A DNA stretch of 64,000 nucleotides from Flammeovirga kamogawensis (lineage in GTDB: Bacteria > Bacteroidota > Bacteroidia > Cytophagales > Flammeovirgaceae): positions 4,093,001 through 4,157,000 of the forward strand of contig NZ_CP076128.1 in NCBI RefSeq assembly GCF_018736065.1. The letters run 5' to 3'. The translations under genes were made by a program, and so were the position numbers. Under the pieces are notes generated by a model. It had not been told where the DNA came from, did not search any database, and saw only the letters and a list, made by a program, of their open reading frames with translations. This document shows, piece after piece, positions 35,526 to 44,902 of this stretch. Each line of letters begins with the position of its first letter. Positions within the stretch are counted from its first letter, which is position 1.

Positions 35526-35577
35526 GATAAGGTTTAGATTTTTTTATTTTAAATCAAAAAACAAAAAAATCTTCTAT

Positions 35578-37059
35578 TTATAACCCAATACCAACATATT
35601 CTCTTTCACCATTAGGATACATTCCTTCTAAAAGTATACCACCACGTTTTCCTCTTAGAGCATTTCCTAAATCATCAATAGAGGTGATTGGCTCCCTATC
35701 AACATATAAAATTATGAAACCTTCTCTTAAACCTGCTTTAGCAAGTTTACTATTAGGAGCTATTGTTGTTACTTCCAACCCTCCATCAATTCCAAGTTGA
35801 GTAGCCTTTTTCTCTGACAATGGTTGTACTTCTGCATTTAAAGCTTCTATTGCTTCTGCAGTATTTTTTGGAGCAGAAACAATATCTGTTGTGTTTTGTG
35901 TGTTTTTTAATTTCACATTAAACACTTTATTTTTTCCACTTCTATTTACTGTAACATCAACAACATCTCCTGGTCTTTTTCTAGCAATATACTCTTGCAA
36001 TTCAGAAACAGTATTTACATCTTCATTATTGATTTTAATAATGATATCTCCCTCCTGAATACCAGCACCTTCAGCAGCACCTTGTGGGGTTACTCCCATA
36101 ATTGCAACACCAGCAATTTTATCTAAATCTGCTTCATCTGCAATTTCCTGATTTACTTCAGCAATCTGCACGCCAATTAATGCTCTTTGAACAGCTCCAT
36201 AATTACGTAAATCATCCATTACTTTTTTTACAAGCTCAGATGGAATAGCAAAAGAGTAACCAGTAAAAGAACCAGTTTTAGAAGCAATGGCAGAGTTAAT
36301 TCCTATTAGATTACCGTTTAGGTCTACAAGAGCTCCACCAGAATTACCGGGGTTTACAGCTGCATCAGTTTGAATAAAAGATTCTACAGATAAGCCAGTT
36401 TTAGACCTAAGAATTCCAATGTTTCTTGCTTTAGCACTAACAATCCCAGCAGTTACTGTAGAAGTTAACTCGTATGGGTTTCCAACAGCCAATACCCATT
36501 CACCTATTTTGATTTCATCAGAATTACCAAAATTTAAATAAGGTAAAGCATCTTCATATTCTACTTTAAGTAAAGCAAGGTCTGTAGTAGGATCTGTACC
36601 AACTAGCGTAGCTTTAAAAGTATGTTTATCTTCTAAGACTACTTCGATTTTATCCGCTCCGTCTATTACGTGGTTGTTGGTTGCTATGTATCCATCAGCA
36701 GAAAGAATTACACCAGAACCAGACCCTAGTTGACCACCCTCAGAACGAGGATCGCTAAAAAATTCATGAAATAACCTAGGAGTATTTCTTGGAGCCCTAG
36801 ATGAAGATGGATTTAAATAGGTTTTAATATGCACAACTGCAGGAGTAGATTTTTCTGCAGCGTTTACAAAATTCATACCTTCTGGAACTGTATAGTCAGC
36901 TCTAGCAGGAGATGCCTCGTATTTTGCTAATGTAACAGGTTGATCGAAGCTCTTAATTTCTGTTTTTGATTCAGGTTCAATAACGGTACTATAAATACCA
37001 ACTGATATGATTCCACCTAATATTGAGGTAGACATCATTGATAAAAATTGCTTTTTCAT
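35578..37059 (-). CDS. degP: DegP/HtrA-type periplasmic serine protease-chaperone
   Basis: A 493-residue protein. A signal peptide/anchor (about 9-26) leads to a trypsin-like domain with the catalytic triad His130 (TNNHVID), Asp160 (DPTTDLALLK) and Ser240 (NPGNSGGAL). Two PDZ domains follow: about 285-385 (IMGVTPQGAAEGAGIQEGDIIIKIN) and a second C-terminal one with KLAKAGLREGFIILYVD. The family degrades or refolds misfolded envelope proteins under stress. The PDZ pair points to the DegP/DegQ type; the symbol is a best guess. Repeated TGTCA/TGACA motifs lie 210-270 bp upstream and may be part of its stress control. Confidence 0.92.
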   Translation of the reverse strand: MKKQFLSMMSTSILGGIISVGIYSTVIEPESKTEIKSFDQPVTLAKYEASPARADYTVPEGMNFVNAAEKSTPAVVHIKTYLNPSSSRAPRNTPRLFHEFFSDPRSEGGQLGSGSGVILSADGYIATNNHVIDGADKIEVVLEDKHTFKATLVGTDPTTDLALLKVEYEDALPYLNFGNSDEIKIGEWVLAVGNPYELTSTVTAGIVSAKARNIGILRSKTGLSVESFIQTDAAVNPGNSGGALVDLNGNLIGINSAIASKTGSFTGYSFAIPSELVKKVMDDLRNYGAVQRALIGVQIAEVNQEIADEADLDKIAGVAIMGVTPQGAAEGAGIQEGDIIIKINNEDVNTVSELQEYIARKRPGDVVDVTVNRSGKNKVFNVKLKNTQNTTDIVSAPKNTAEAIEALNAEVQPLSEKKATQLGIDGGLEVTTIAPNSKLAKAGLREGFIILYVDREPITSIDDLGNALRGKRGGILLEGMYPNGEREYVGIGL

Positions 37060-37369
37060 AAATTGATAGTAAATAATTTGTTCTAAATCTAGAAAACAGG
37101 TTGATGATTGATAAAGTTTTCAACACTGTTTATCTATTAATTCCACTAGTAATGTTCTATTTAGTACAAATGAGGTGCAAATGTATCATCTATTTAACTT
37201 TTTTATCAAAAAATAAGATTCAATGAATTGAAGTTTAAATTTTTTTAATTCGTTGAAGTATCATTTTATTTTGATGACAGTCATCAGTATTTATGGAAAA
37301 CTTTCTTGTCATCTTTGTAATGTCATAAGGGAAAAGCATTGAAACATTTGTTTTCTTGCCATCTTATGT
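37060..37369. promoter_or_regulatory. Upstream region of the DegP-type gene with a TGATGAC palindrome
   Basis: No gene is visible. TGATGACAGTCATCA (37272-37286) is a perfect 15-base palindrome around one base, as expected for an operator. TGTCA (TGACA on the degP strand) recurs at 37307-37311 and 37321-37325. The region between the protease and the candidate RNA at 37370 probably contains both promoters. Confidence 0.4.
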
Positions 37370-37507
37370 GATTCATATACTCTTTTAAAGAGTATTGTTA
37401 TAGAACTGAGAGTTTCTGTCCTTTATTAAGGGCAGATCAATTTTCATAGTGTTTAAAGTTTGGGTGTAAATTGAAACGGGGCTCGTCAATGACGGGCCTT
37501 GTTTTTT
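37370..37507 (+). ncRNA. Candidate small RNA or leader RNA with three hairpins
   Basis: Three consecutive plus-strand hairpins sit in a gene-free gap. Hairpin 1 is ATACTCTT-TTA-AAGAGTAT (37377-37395), hairpin 2 is CTGTCCTT-TATT-AAGGGCAG (37416-37435), and the third is a GC-rich terminator stem (37474-37487 with 37491-37504) ending in TTTTTTATA. No open frame of note precedes the terminator on this strand, so it ends a noncoding transcript. It may be a free RNA, or a leader of the thioredoxin gene 180 bp further on. The 5' end is a guess and the family is not recognised. Confidence 0.45.
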
Positions 37508-37687
37508 ATATTTAAGTTTTTTTACGACTGACAAGTTTACATAGATATGTCAATATGACTTATATTTTAGGGTAATCTTTTCAGAAACACTACATGATCT
37601 TAACATTAATATTAATTTTACGTTTCGTAATTAGTAGAGTCTCATTTAGAAGCTCTCCACAAGAAGAATAATTTGACGATTAATACA

Positions 37688-38020
37688 ATGTTTACACTTC
37701 CTACAAATTTTATTGAAATTGAATCTGAAAACGATCTAGAAAAATTAATAAAAGAGTCTCATAAATTAATTGTAAATTTTTCTGCAGATTGGTGTCCTCC
37801 ATGTAGAGTAATGGAAGGAACAATGGCTAATCTTTCTTTTGAATTGGAAGGCAAAGTATTGATCGTTAAGATAGATCCTGAAAAATTTCCTGAGATTTCT
37901 AAAAAATATCTTATGAAAACTATACCCTTTTATTTAGGCTATATAGATGGGAAGCTTTATAAAAAAGCTAACGGTGTTGTGCCAATCAAAATGTTAAAAG
38001 AATTAGTTGATGAAAAATAA
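37688..38020 (+). CDS. Small thioredoxin-family protein
   Basis: A 110-residue thioredoxin fold with the redox motif WCPPC at residues 35-39, just after LIVNFSAD, and TIPFYLGYIDGK with the family's cis-proline turn. It is cytoplasmic, as no signal peptide is present. The frame can be opened upstream at a TTG (37673), but the ATG at 37688 gives the usual thioredoxin length and is preferred. WCPPC differs from the canonical WCGPC, so its redox potential may differ. A 41-residue micro-ORF overlaps its 3' end by 11 bases, and the pair shares a terminator. Confidence 0.85.
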   Translation: MFTLPTNFIEIESENDLEKLIKESHKLIVNFSADWCPPCRVMEGTMANLSFELEGKVLIVKIDPEKFPEISKKYLMKTIPFYLGYIDGKLYKKANGVVPIKMLKELVDEK

Positions 38021-38135
38021 AATTAAAGTGTTTCTTGAAAAGATATATAACAATAAAATAAAAAGAAACCAGGGTTGTTGTACAGCTTCAGTAAAACGTT
38101 TTGAAAAGGATATGAAAAAGTCACTTACTAAATAA
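38010..38135 (+). CDS. Micro-ORF (41 residues) overlapping the thioredoxin gene
   Basis: Begins ATG at 38010, inside the last codons of the thioredoxin gene, and ends TAA at 38133-38135, inside the loop of the terminator. The peptide is basic, starts MKNKIKVFLEKIYNNKIKRN and contains QGCCTASVKRFEKDMKKS with a vicinal Cys pair. Eleven bases of overlap suggest translational coupling. I do not recognise the family; a partner of the thioredoxin is only a guess, and chance cannot be ruled out. Confidence 0.45.
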   Translation: MKNKIKVFLEKIYNNKIKRNQGCCTASVKRFEKDMKKSLTK

Positions 38136-38150
38136 AGTAAGTGACTTTTT
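38115..38150. terminator. Bidirectional terminator between the thioredoxin and the small secreted gene
   Basis: AAAAAGTCACTTACT (38115-38129) pairs perfectly with AGTAAGTGACTTTTT (38136-38150). It lies between convergent genes and has A and T tracts on its two sides. Confidence 0.9.
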
Positions 38151-38151
38151 C

Positions 38152-38424
38152 TTATTTCTTTTTATCAATATTTCTTGTTGATATCAAATGCCCACAATCT
38201 GTTTTGTGATAATTGACTGTAGCTTTATATTCTACTTTACCAACAATTTCTGGTGTCTTATATATTTTTAAAGTATGTCCTTTAGGGAAGTTTCCAACTT
38301 TTATCATTTTACCTTCTACAAACTTATATTTTGGAGTTTTACTTTTAGTTTTGATTTCAACCTCATTCGCCATTGTCATAAATGGTAAGCTCAATAGAGA
38401 TAGAATTATTAAAGCCTTCTTCAT
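38152..38424 (-). CDS. Small secreted protein of unknown function
   Basis: A 90-residue protein with a clear signal peptide (MKKALIILSLLSLPFMTMANE). The mature part is about 70 residues, Lys-rich (NFPKGHTLKIYKTPEIVGKVEYKATV), with one cysteine near the end, DCGHLIST, and a basic tail. I do not recognise the family. It is likely periplasmic or a loosely attached envelope protein. It faces the thioredoxin gene, separated only by the shared terminator. It has no recognisable partner. Confidence 0.6.
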   Translation of the reverse strand: MKKALIILSLLSLPFMTMANEVEIKTKSKTPKYKFVEGKMIKVGNFPKGHTLKIYKTPEIVGKVEYKATVNYHKTDCGHLISTRNIDKKK

Positions 38425-38511
38425 AAGATTAATATTTTGTTTATTAGTTCAATTGGTATAGCGTAAAGTTACAGAAAAAGGTTTCAATTATTAAGAATTT
38501 TAACTTCCCTA

Positions 38512-38556
38512 AATAAATAAAAAGGTCTTTCTACACTTATAAGTATGGAAAGACCT
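38512..38556 (-). terminator. Terminator of the outer-membrane barrel gene at 38598-39368
   Basis: AGGTCTTTC (38523-38531) pairs with GAAAGACCT (38548-38556), and an inner ACTT/AAGT helix continues the stem. On the minus strand it is followed by a T-rich run (38512-38522). Confidence 0.8.
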
Positions 38557-38597
38557 ATGATTAACGCATTTCTCTTTTTGAAAATTTGAGAACTGAA

Positions 38598-39368
38598 TTA
38601 GTTTCTACCAAAAATTGAATATTTCAGCGTTAATTGTAATGACATATTTTTCATCCAATCATCATTAGTAGTGTCATTTTTATTAACATCACCACTATCA
38701 TTAATATCCACCATACCATAGTTGGCTCTAAAATCTAACGAAAGAGGAGTATTAGCAAAGTCATAAGATGCTCCAATAACAAAAGCAAAGTCAATTTTTT
38801 TGAAATCTTGTTGATCGGCAATTGATTGCATATCCTCATTACTTGTTGGTAAACCACTAGCTGCTAATGCATCAGAGAATACAGGCATATAATCTTGCCC
38901 ACTTTCAGCTCCAGTTAATGTAACATTACCTTTCCATGTCTTTTTATTGTTTACTAGGAAGCCAACTTGGCCACCACCAAATAGTTTAAAGCTTCCATTT
39001 TCTCCAAAACCATATTTTAAAACGATTGGGACATTGACATAGTTTAAACGAATATGTGTTTCTCCTGATGCAGAGTAGTTAAGCGTTTCAGGTAAACCTG
39101 TTAACTCACTAGGGAATTGTACTGGAATATTTGAATTTTTATACACTCCTTGTTGAGAATATAAAAGTTCTGCACCAAAAGTTAATTTTTCACTGATAGG
39201 AAGATCATAAGTAAAACCACCTACAAAACCAGGGATTAAACCACCGTCAGGATTTTCCACAAGAATACCAGAGTGAGATAAACCACCTTTTACTCCAATT
39301 ACTCCTTGGGCGTGAATAGTCATGATACTAGCGATTGATAGTAAAAGAACACTTAAAAACTTTTTCAT
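38598..39368 (-). CDS. Outer-membrane beta-barrel protein (PorT-like family)
   Basis: A 256-residue protein with a signal peptide (MKKFLSVLLLSIASIMTIHAQ) and a mature region of beta-strands such as VIGVKGGLSHSG, FVGGFTYDLPISEKLTFGAELLYSQQG, YVNVPIVLKYGF and FKLFGGGQVGFLVN. The closing SLQLTLKYSIFGRN-COOH has an aromatic near the end. This is the plan of PorT-like/outer membrane beta-barrel domain proteins common in Bacteroidota. Loops between strands are long and Asn/Asp-rich. Its substrate or partner is unknown. It is a single gene. Confidence 0.8.
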   Translation of the reverse strand: MKKFLSVLLLSIASIMTIHAQGVIGVKGGLSHSGILVENPDGGLIPGFVGGFTYDLPISEKLTFGAELLYSQQGVYKNSNIPVQFPSELTGLPETLNYSASGETHIRLNYVNVPIVLKYGFGENGSFKLFGGGQVGFLVNNKKTWKGNVTLTGAESGQDYMPVFSDALAASGLPTSNEDMQSIADQQDFKKIDFAFVIGASYDFANTPLSLDFRANYGMVDINDSGDVNKNDTTNDDWMKNMSLQLTLKYSIFGRN

Positions 39369-39701
39369 ATCTTAATTAGGTATATAATAATAAATTAGGC
39401 TGATAAAATGTAGTCGAAACGTTTGCGATGTCACAAAGATAGGAGGGTAATTTCTGTTAATTCAAGTTAAGATATTAAAAGAAACTTAATGCGTAATTTT
39501 CTGAAAATTAGACAATTAGTTAAATTTTAGTAAACAGTGTTACTTTTTTGTTTACTAATTAAAAATTCCTATTACTTATTTGGTGTTTAATCCTTTTTGT
39601 AGAATAATATTCTCGGTAATTATTTTAACTCAAAATAAGTGAGTGTTTATTCATTATTAAGTAATTGATTATTTTGAATTAAATGAATACTTATTCACTT
39701 G
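39369..39701. other. Gene-free gap with a long imperfect inverted repeat after the helicase gene
   Basis: No gene is visible. AAGTGAGTGTTTATTCATT (39637-39655) and AATGAATACTTATTCACTT (39682-39700) form an imperfect inverted repeat just after the stop of the helicase gene at 39702. It may act as that gene's terminator, though no T-run follows. Nothing else stands out. Confidence 0.4.
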
Positions 39702-42700
39702 TTATATGAACCGATTATTTTCTGTGTTTTCTATAAAAGAGGCGATTTTTTTATTAAACTTTTTAGTGTTTTTCCAAATGTTTCTACTATAAAAACGTCC
39801 AAAGTTCCAATGTTTACTTTTAAGTTCTATCGGGAAATATCCATGAGCTTCTTTTACAGAAATAAACTGATGATAATTTTCGTCATCAGTCATTAATAAG
39901 CCAATTGGTGTTTCTTTTTCCATTACAGTTAAAGCAGAGAAAGGTAAGAGTTCTTTTACCTCGTTATTCTTTAAAATTTCTTCTTTTAAAGTTTTACCAA
40001 AACCCCATTGATCATTAATATAAGAACTAGGAGTGTAGCCGTTTTCAGAAACATCTTGAGCATAATACAAGAACTTCTTTAATAATTTAGGCCCTTCATT
40101 TTTCACATCATCTGTTTTAAGTTGATGAGAGAAAATACTACTAACTACAAATTCTTTTTTTCTAGCTCTTGTTATCGCTACATTAAGTCTTTTCTCTCCG
40201 CCTTCTTGACTTAAAGAACCAAATTGTAGATTAATTCTACCTTTTTCTGTTGGAGCATAGGTTATTGATAATATGATATTATCACGTTCATCTCCTTGAA
40301 TATTTTCTATATTTTTTACGATAGTACCTTCAGGCCAATTAACATCAATCCTATCCATAATTTCTTGAATAAGCTCTTGTTGTTTATGGTTAAAAGTGAT
40401 AATCCCAATGCTCCTTTCTCCTTGGTCAACTAATTTTTTAGCAATTTTCACTACGTGAATTGCTTCTTCTTGGTTAATGCCTTTATTCCATACAGCACCT
40501 TCAACTTTAATAAACTCAATTCCATTTTCGTGTTTATCCATTTTTTCAAAATAGGGAATAAAACGAAGTTTATTTTTATAAAAATGTTGATTAGAAAAAT
40601 CAATTAAATCAAAAGATTGACTTCTGTAATGGCCTGATAAATAATGTTCTCCTAAGAATTGCTTCCCAAGATCTAATAATGAGTTGACTTCAAGTGCAGG
40701 TTCTAAATCGTATTCATCATCTTCTTCCCATTTAGGCTTATACAAATCAAAAGGAGGTAGTTGTTGAGAATCTCCCATAATAGCAACTTGATTTCCTCTA
40801 TACATTGCAGGAATACCTTTTTCTGCAAAACACTGTGAGGCTTCATCAAAAATTACCAAATCAAAGAAAGGTATTAAAGGGAAAATAGCAGAAGCAGCTT
40901 CTGGAGAAGTTAACCAACATGGCAATAAGTCAAGAATTTCATCTTGGAAATTATGGAAGGTTTTCCTTAAAGGCCAAATACTTCTTTTTTTATTAACCTG
41001 ATGATATAAATCTCTATAAGTAACTCTATTGTTTAATCTATTGTATTCTACTTTTTCATATGTACGCTCTTTCAGGCGTACTAATGTCATGTCTTTAGCA
41101 ATGGATCTTTTTTCTAAAATAGCTTCTTGAAGGTTTTCTTCAAGTTGTTCCATAGCCCCATTAGATACTATTCTTAAAATAGGGTGTTTGATTTCTATAT
41201 GATACAGCCAACTAATATTTAAACTGTTTTCAAAATAATCTAGAACTTCTTCAATAGGATATTTATGTACCCCATCCATATTTCCATCAATTATTCTGAG
41301 AGCAACCCATTCATGTTGACCAAATGATTCTTTTAATTTATCGAAACGGCAAATTTCATCAAAATCATCTTCAAGAACCTCTTTAAATTCTTTAATATTA
41401 ATCTTATTATTAAGAATATCTTCCACCTCTAGTGGAGAGAGGTAAGTTTCCCAATTTGCTCGGGTTTTTGGTATTTTATGGATACACTTAAATAAGACAT
41501 CCATTTTAGTCCAAAGCTCATCGTAACTATAATTATAGAGCTCGATAAACTGAACACTAGAACGCAAAGAAATATAGATTTTACGGGCTTCAATTGCTTT
41601 TAACCCTGCTGCAAACCATTTAATCCAAGTTGGTTCTTCTAAATCTGCTGGGAAGTAAGAAAGCCATTCGTACTTACGCATATCATTTTTTTGGTGCGTA
41701 AGGTTCATTCTATTTTCTAATCTATCTCTTAAATCTCTAAGCCCTTTTTTGGTATTAGGAAGGTTATTTTTTTCAAGTAATGTATTGATAAATTTTTTGT
41801 GAGAAGAAAATTGCCACTTTAGTAAAGTGAGTGGGTTATTTTTTGCATCAATTGAGGTTGTTACCCATGAGATTGCATTTCCAAGTTCATCATCAGAAAG
41901 TGTTTTTTCTACTTCAGTACCTGCATTATTAAAAGAGCTAAGGCAGCCTCTTCTATGATTTTGCCAATCTTGAATAGTAGGTACTCGACCTCTCTTTTTT
42001 ATCATCAAGTTAAACATTTTGTAGACTTCAGGGTCACTGATAATCTCCATAAATTTGTTCACTTGATTTTCTTGTCTCAATATCCAAAGGCATTCATCAA
42101 ATGATAATTCTACTTGAATATTTTCTTTTATTTCTTCAATTATTTGATCTCTGAATGGAATAATTTCATCAATAACTTCATGCATATGTGTTATAGCACT
42201 ACTATCGAAGTTATTAAATGGAATTCTATCCTTCCATACATAACCATCAGCATCTAATTTTTCTGCAAACTCTAAATACGTTTTTAAACGTTTTCTATAA
42301 TTTTGTGCTTCAGATAAATCAAATTGTTGGTAACATCCTTTTAAGTGAGTGTGTGCAGATTTTCTATTGCATTTAAGGTATAATTCTTTTGCAGAAATCC
42401 CACATTCTTGTGTATCGTACAAAGCTTCTCTAAAATCATCTAGCTGAGAAATTGTACTATCTATTTGTTTTGATCGTAGAGCAAAGTTACGTTCTAGCTG
42501 CATTGCCCCAAGACTATGGTTATCTTCTTTAAATTTTTCAAGAGCATCAATTTGCTCTTTCATTTTGTTATAAATGTGCCCTCTATCATATCTATGATCA
42601 TGAACCATTGCACAAAAAGAACCCATAGAAATTTCTTTCATTCTTTTAAATACAACGTCTAATGCAGCACGTTTTTGAGAGATAACCAATACATTTTTTC

Positions 42701-43715
42701 CTCTTGTAGTAAAGTCTGCAATTAGGTTACAAATTAATTGAGATTTACCACTACCAGGAGGACCTTGAACAACTACAGAGTTCCCACTTTTTATAGTTTT
42801 AACTACTTTCTCCTGAGAGGCATCCATAGGGTATGGAGAAAGTAATTCTTCTTCTTGTTGAGATTTACCTACATAAGTATCTTTTACACCAAGGCCTATT
42901 AAATGATCTTGAGGTGAACCAAAGAAATCTTCTAAATCTTTGACAGCGTAATTTTCAATCAAATCATCATAATCAGGCATTAAGTATGAATCTGATTGCG
43001 GAAAGATACCAACTAATGCTTCAGAGAAAAGTTTCATTTCACCTTCTCCATATTGAGTAGTGAAATCTGTTTTCGTTAACTTGTCAAAAGGTTTAACCCA
43101 TTCTCCAAATGTATCTTGATTAAAGTTTAATTCTAATTTAGAATTTTCTAAAGTATGATATAATTTGGTTAAAAATTCTCTAGAGTCTTTAGGGAAATCC
43201 TCAAAAGTTAATTCTAGAAAATCGTCTTTAAAACGGGTGTTATTATGATGAGAAATTGCTAATAATAATGTTTTATTGAAAGTAACTTCTGTATTTTCTC
43301 TTAATTGTAAACACCAATTTCCATTTTCAACCACAAGGTTTACAGGAAAGAAAAGTAACGGAGCACGTAAATTGCCACCTGTAGCTAACCTACCATGTAC
43401 AAATGGGTATCCTAAGAATAAATCGTGACGACCTCCTTCTTCTAAAACATACTTTGCAGCTTTAGACACTCTTCTTAATTGCGTACTAATTTTGTTTGCA
43501 CTACTATCTCTAGCATCAGCAACAGGACTAATTGGAATATTTTTGTATCCTTTTATTACCTGACGAATTATATCGAAAGAAGGCAAATGCATTAGCTGAT
43601 CCAAATCTGCTAAATCTACATATTGACCAGAATAGGCTCTTGGCAAATACAAAGATTTATTTCTTGCAGATAAATTGGCAAGTCTCTTTTGGTAGGTTTT
43701 GAGGGTCTTTTGCAC
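39702..43715 (-). CDS. Large SF1 helicase with DUF4011-type N-terminus and C-terminal nuclease-like domain
   Basis: A 1337-residue protein. The N-terminus (LANLSARNKSLYLPRAYSG and FPVNLVVENGNWCLQLREN) matches the DUF4011 domain of large SF1 helicases. Walker A is GPPGSGKSQL near residue 317, Walker B is LVIFDEASQC near 955, with GDSQQLPPF after it, and motif VI is NVAITRARKK near 1178. The C-terminal 130 residues (PIGLLMTDDENYHQFIS, then AHGYFPIELKSKHW, and YSRNIW) resemble the MTES_1575/Vsr-like endonuclease domain. Related helicase-nuclease proteins occur among anti-phage genes, so a defence role is possible. It is a lone gene and not in a visible defence island. A DNA repair role is the alternative. 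Confidence 0.8.
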   Translation of the reverse strand: MQKTLKTYQKRLANLSARNKSLYLPRAYSGQYVDLADLDQLMHLPSFDIIRQVIKGYKNIPISPVADARDSSANKISTQLRRVSKAAKYVLEEGGRHDLFLGYPFVHGRLATGGNLRAPLLFFPVNLVVENGNWCLQLRENTEVTFNKTLLLAISHHNNTRFKDDFLELTFEDFPKDSREFLTKLYHTLENSKLELNFNQDTFGEWVKPFDKLTKTDFTTQYGEGEMKLFSEALVGIFPQSDSYLMPDYDDLIENYAVKDLEDFFGSPQDHLIGLGVKDTYVGKSQQEEELLSPYPMDASQEKVVKTIKSGNSVVVQGPPGSGKSQLICNLIADFTTRGKNVLVISQKRAALDVVFKRMKEISMGSFCAMVHDHRYDRGHIYNKMKEQIDALEKFKEDNHSLGAMQLERNFALRSKQIDSTISQLDDFREALYDTQECGISAKELYLKCNRKSAHTHLKGCYQQFDLSEAQNYRKRLKTYLEFAEKLDADGYVWKDRIPFNNFDSSAITHMHEVIDEIIPFRDQIIEEIKENIQVELSFDECLWILRQENQVNKFMEIISDPEVYKMFNLMIKKRGRVPTIQDWQNHRRGCLSSFNNAGTEVEKTLSDDELGNAISWVTTSIDAKNNPLTLLKWQFSSHKKFINTLLEKNNLPNTKKGLRDLRDRLENRMNLTHQKNDMRKYEWLSYFPADLEEPTWIKWFAAGLKAIEARKIYISLRSSVQFIELYNYSYDELWTKMDVLFKCIHKIPKTRANWETYLSPLEVEDILNNKINIKEFKEVLEDDFDEICRFDKLKESFGQHEWVALRIIDGNMDGVHKYPIEEVLDYFENSLNISWLYHIEIKHPILRIVSNGAMEQLEENLQEAILEKRSIAKDMTLVRLKERTYEKVEYNRLNNRVTYRDLYHQVNKKRSIWPLRKTFHNFQDEILDLLPCWLTSPEAASAIFPLIPFFDLVIFDEASQCFAEKGIPAMYRGNQVAIMGDSQQLPPFDLYKPKWEEDDEYDLEPALEVNSLLDLGKQFLGEHYLSGHYRSQSFDLIDFSNQHFYKNKLRFIPYFEKMDKHENGIEFIKVEGAVWNKGINQEEAIHVVKIAKKLVDQGERSIGIITFNHKQQELIQEIMDRIDVNWPEGTIVKNIENIQGDERDNIILSITYAPTEKGRINLQFGSLSQEGGEKRLNVAITRARKKEFVVSSIFSHQLKTDDVKNEGPKLLKKFLYYAQDVSENGYTPSSYINDQWGFGKTLKEEILKNNEVKELLPFSALTVMEKETPIGLLMTDDENYHQFISVKEAHGYFPIELKSKHWNFGRFYSRNIWKNTKKFNKKIASFIENTENNRFI

Positions 43716-43863
43716 TGTTTACTTTTTAATTTTGGTCTTAATCACAGAATCTTTTAAAATAATTGCTAAACAAATAGGTGTATAATAAAAGACTTAATCA
43801 CCTTTGTAAGAGTAATAGATTCACAATTTCTATCAAGATACACAACGAATAATTAAAATCGTA

Positions 43864-44898
43864 ATGGATTACAGGAAGAAAAATATTATTTATTCGATAA
43901 TTCTAATTGCTTTCATTGGAATTGTTTGGTCATACAGACAATCGCATCAACCAATTAATACTCATTTTCATGTAACAGGAACAACAATGGGTGTAGTTCC
44001 TTATAATGTGAAATATATTGATGAACAGGGGAGGCCTTTAGACAATGAAATAAAAACAGCATTAAAAGAATTTAATCAATCGTTATCAACATACATTCCT
44101 TCGTCAGAAATATCAAGGTTTAATTCAGGAGATCAATTAACATATGAATCAAAATATTTTTATCCTGTAATTAAGGAGAGTAAAATAATTTATGATGAAA
44201 CAGGTGGAGCTTTTGATCCAACAATTCAACCGTTAGTAAAAGCTTGGGGTTTTGGGCCAGGAAAAACACCTACAATTAAACCAGAACAGGTGGACTCTAT
44301 TTTAGAGTACGTAGGTTTTGATCAATACATTTCTTTTACTGACAAGGTAGTGTCAAAATCAAAAAAAGGTGTAGAATTAGACTTTAGTGCAATTGCTAAA
44401 GGTTATGCTGTAGATATTGTTGCAGATTTATTAAGAGAAAGAAATATCTCTAATTTTATGGTCGAAATTGGAGGTGAGGTTGTTTGTTCTGGTAAAAATG
44501 AGAAAGGAAAATTATGGAAAATAGGTATTGATAATCCTCGTTTTTCTGAATCTGGCAAAAACCAAATTTCTATAATTGTAGAGTTAGACAATAAAGCATT
44601 GGCTACTTCCGGAAATTATAGGAACTTTTATATTAAAGAGGGAAAGAAATATGCACATACTTTAGATCCGAGAACAGGGTTTCCGGTGCAACATAGTCTT
44701 TTAAGTGCGTCTGTATTTACACCAAGTTGTATGGCCTCTGATGCATATGCAACTGCATTTATGGTAGCAGGTGTAGAAAAATCTATTAGAATAATTGAAA
44801 GTAATCCAGAAATAGAAGCTATTCTTATTTATGATGATAATGGTGAAATGAAAAACTATATTTCTTCTGGTGCTGAAAAATATATTTATAAGAAATAA
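43864..44898 (+). CDS. apbE: FAD:protein FMN transferase (ApbE family)
   Basis: A 344-residue ApbE protein. It has the TTMGVVPYNVKY start, the acidic QSLSTYIPSSEISRFN segment, DFSAIAKGYAVD, EIGGEVVCSGKN, and the C-terminal HTLDPRTGFPVQ and ASDAYATAFMVAG motifs. It transfers FMN from FAD to a Ser/Thr of flavoproteins such as the NQR or RNF complex. It is not a lipoprotein; residues 8-24 form a membrane anchor that holds it at the outer face of the inner membrane. No NQR or RNF gene is in the window, so its client is unknown. Its terminator is shared with the convergent DoxX gene. Confidence 0.92.
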   Translation: MDYRKKNIIYSIILIAFIGIVWSYRQSHQPINTHFHVTGTTMGVVPYNVKYIDEQGRPLDNEIKTALKEFNQSLSTYIPSSEISRFNSGDQLTYESKYFYPVIKESKIIYDETGGAFDPTIQPLVKAWGFGPGKTPTIKPEQVDSILEYVGFDQYISFTDKVVSKSKKGVELDFSAIAKGYAVDIVADLLRERNISNFMVEIGGEVVCSGKNEKGKLWKIGIDNPRFSESGKNQISIIVELDNKALATSGNYRNFYIKEGKKYAHTLDPRTGFPVQHSLLSASVFTPSCMASDAYATAFMVAGVEKSIRIIESNPEIEAILIYDDNGEMKNYISSGAEKYIYKK

Positions 44899-44902
44899 TA
44901 AA

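Noticed and set aside
37673-37687. Thioredoxin start at TTG 37673
   Set aside because: The ATG five codons later fits the family start better.
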